Below, in pieces: positions 7,111 through 7,656 of a stretch of DNA of 7,656 nucleotides. The stretch's first letter is position 1, and each line of letters begins with the position of its first letter. A program made the translations under genes and the position numbers. The notes beneath the pieces are model-generated. The model had not been told where the DNA came from. It did no database searches and saw only the letters and a list, made by a program, of their open reading frames with translations. This stretch comes from an uncultured Myxococcales bacterium (lineage in GTDB: Bacteria; Myxococcota_A; Bradymonadia; Bradymonadales; Bradymonadaceae). Where the stretch lies: contig CAJXPN010000173.1 in NCBI GenBank assembly GCA_913058025.1, positions 1 through 7,656 on the forward strand, written 5' to 3'.

Positions 7111-7607
7111 ATGAAGGTCGTATCAGTGGGGGTCGTGTTGGCGCTGGCGTTCGGGCTGGGCTGTAGCGGAGACGATGGTCCGCGCTCGGCGCTCGGTGGT
7201 GGCGGTGGCGGCGTGCTCGGCGGTAGCGGCGGCGGCGGCGGCGACGAGGAGGACGCCGGCCAGGACACCGGCGAGGTGTTCGCCGAGGGCGCGCCCGAGG
7301 ACACGCACGACTTCCTGTACAGGGGGTTCTACGATGGCTGGCCCCGTGACGTGGACACCCGCTCGACCGAGCCGCACGGGGTCGTCAAGAGGTTCCAGAA
7401 CCCGACGCTCAACGCGGCGTTGGGGAACGGCGCGGTGCTCTACCCGATCGGGTCGGCGGCGGTGCTCGAGATCTACAACGCCCGCGAAGACGAGCTCATG
7501 GGGTGGGCAGCGATGATCAAGATCGATGACAACGGCGACCGCGAGGATTGGTACTACTACGAGACGTTCGACCCGACGCCCGACGGGAAGTTCTCGCAGG
7601 AGGGGAT
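7111..7607 (+). CDS. Lipoprotein with Gly-rich linker and cytochrome P460-like domain, C-terminus missing
   Basis: Only 165 genomic codons are present; the insert ends at 7607 in the middle of codon 166. The N-terminus is a lipoprotein signal (MKVVSVGVVLALAFGLGC, lipidated Cys18), so the protein is exported and membrane-anchored. Residues 20-60 are a flexible linker: glycine runs at 29-34 and 40-44, then acidic residues. A folded domain starts near 66. Its pattern HGVVKRFQNP (89-98), LYPIGSAAVLEIY (110-122), GWAAMIK (131-137) and WYYYETFDP (147-155) resembles cytochrome P460-like domains, in which a 'PxGaxlvkEiy', a 'g.amvK' and a 'WyY' segment precede a CxxCH heme site near the end. That site would lie in the missing part. 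Without it, heme binding cannot be claimed; the protein could also be a heme-less relative. Beyond 7607 the frame continues into adapter (CLLYTSDAADD), which is not real protein. Confidence 0.72.
7195..7242 (+). repeat. GGN codon run encoding a glycine-rich linker
   Basis: Thirteen of sixteen consecutive codons are GGT or GGC, in two blocks of glycines separated by Val-Leu-Gly-Gly-Ser. The run lies just behind the lipidated cysteine and tethers the C-terminal domain to the membrane. Such triplet repeats can vary in length between strains and are prone to assembly error. Confidence 0.75.
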
Positions 7608-7656
7608 CTGTCTCTTATACACATCTGACGCTGCCGACGATCTACTCTGTGTAGAT
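7608..7656 (-). other. Nextera i5-side sequencing adapter (artefact)
   Basis: This is the reverse complement of the read-1 adapter: Tn5 mosaic end CTGTCTCTTATACACATCT (7608-7626), GACGCTGCCGACGA (7627-7640), an 8-base index TCTACTCT (7641-7648, reverse complement AGAGTAGA, the standard S504/N504 index), then GTGTAGAT from the P5 oligo (7649-7656). It fuses in frame to the lipoprotein gene and gives the known contaminant peptide CLLYTSDAAD. Confidence 0.98.

Noticed and set aside
29..7626. 19-base inverted repeats at both ends resembling transposon ends
   Set aside because: They are the engineered Tn5 mosaic ends of the Nextera kit, joined to kit index and P5/P7 sequences, so they do not mark a natural mobile element.

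Overview
The window is a high-GC bacterial fragment of 7560 bases (48-7607) enclosed at both ends by complete Illumina Nextera adapters with their sample indices. The adapters (1-47 and 7608-7656) are not genomic and must be trimmed. Both genomic ends fall inside genes. The GC content (about 70% by eye), the strong preference for G or C at third codon positions, a Myxococcus-type prolyl oligopeptidase, several exported proteins of unknown role and a large HSP90-like protein suggest Myxococcota (former Deltaproteobacteria) or a relative. This placement is an inference from gene content; no rRNA or other marker is present.

Layout. The left two thirds hold two leftward genes. One encodes a complete prolyl oligopeptidase (5394-3250) with a lipoprotein-type N-terminus and an intact catalytic triad. 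After an 87-base gap with a perfect 11-bp hairpin comes a very large gene (3162 to the left edge, at least 1038 codons, no stop). Its N-terminal part looks like the HSP90/GHKL ATPase fold, but key nucleotide-pocket residues are replaced. This is the longest reading frame in the window, and it is easily missed because it runs off the edge and its C-ending codons produce long antisense shadow frames.

A 348-base divergent intergenic region (5395-5742) separates these from two rightward genes. The first (5743-7044) encodes an exported 433-residue protein with two NTR/TIMP-like modules and a C-terminal hydrophobic segment ending in RRRG. The second (7111 to the right insert end) encodes a lipoprotein with a glycine-rich linker and the start of a domain resembling cytochrome P460. 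It is cut off just before the heme-binding cysteines of that family would be expected.

Three of the four genes appear to encode envelope or exported proteins. Nothing shows that they form one pathway, and I see no defence system, CRISPR array, mobile element, tRNA or rRNA. The points most worth following are the degenerate HSP90-like protein, the two competing starts of the peptidase, and the tandem-module exported protein with a sorting-signal-like tail.
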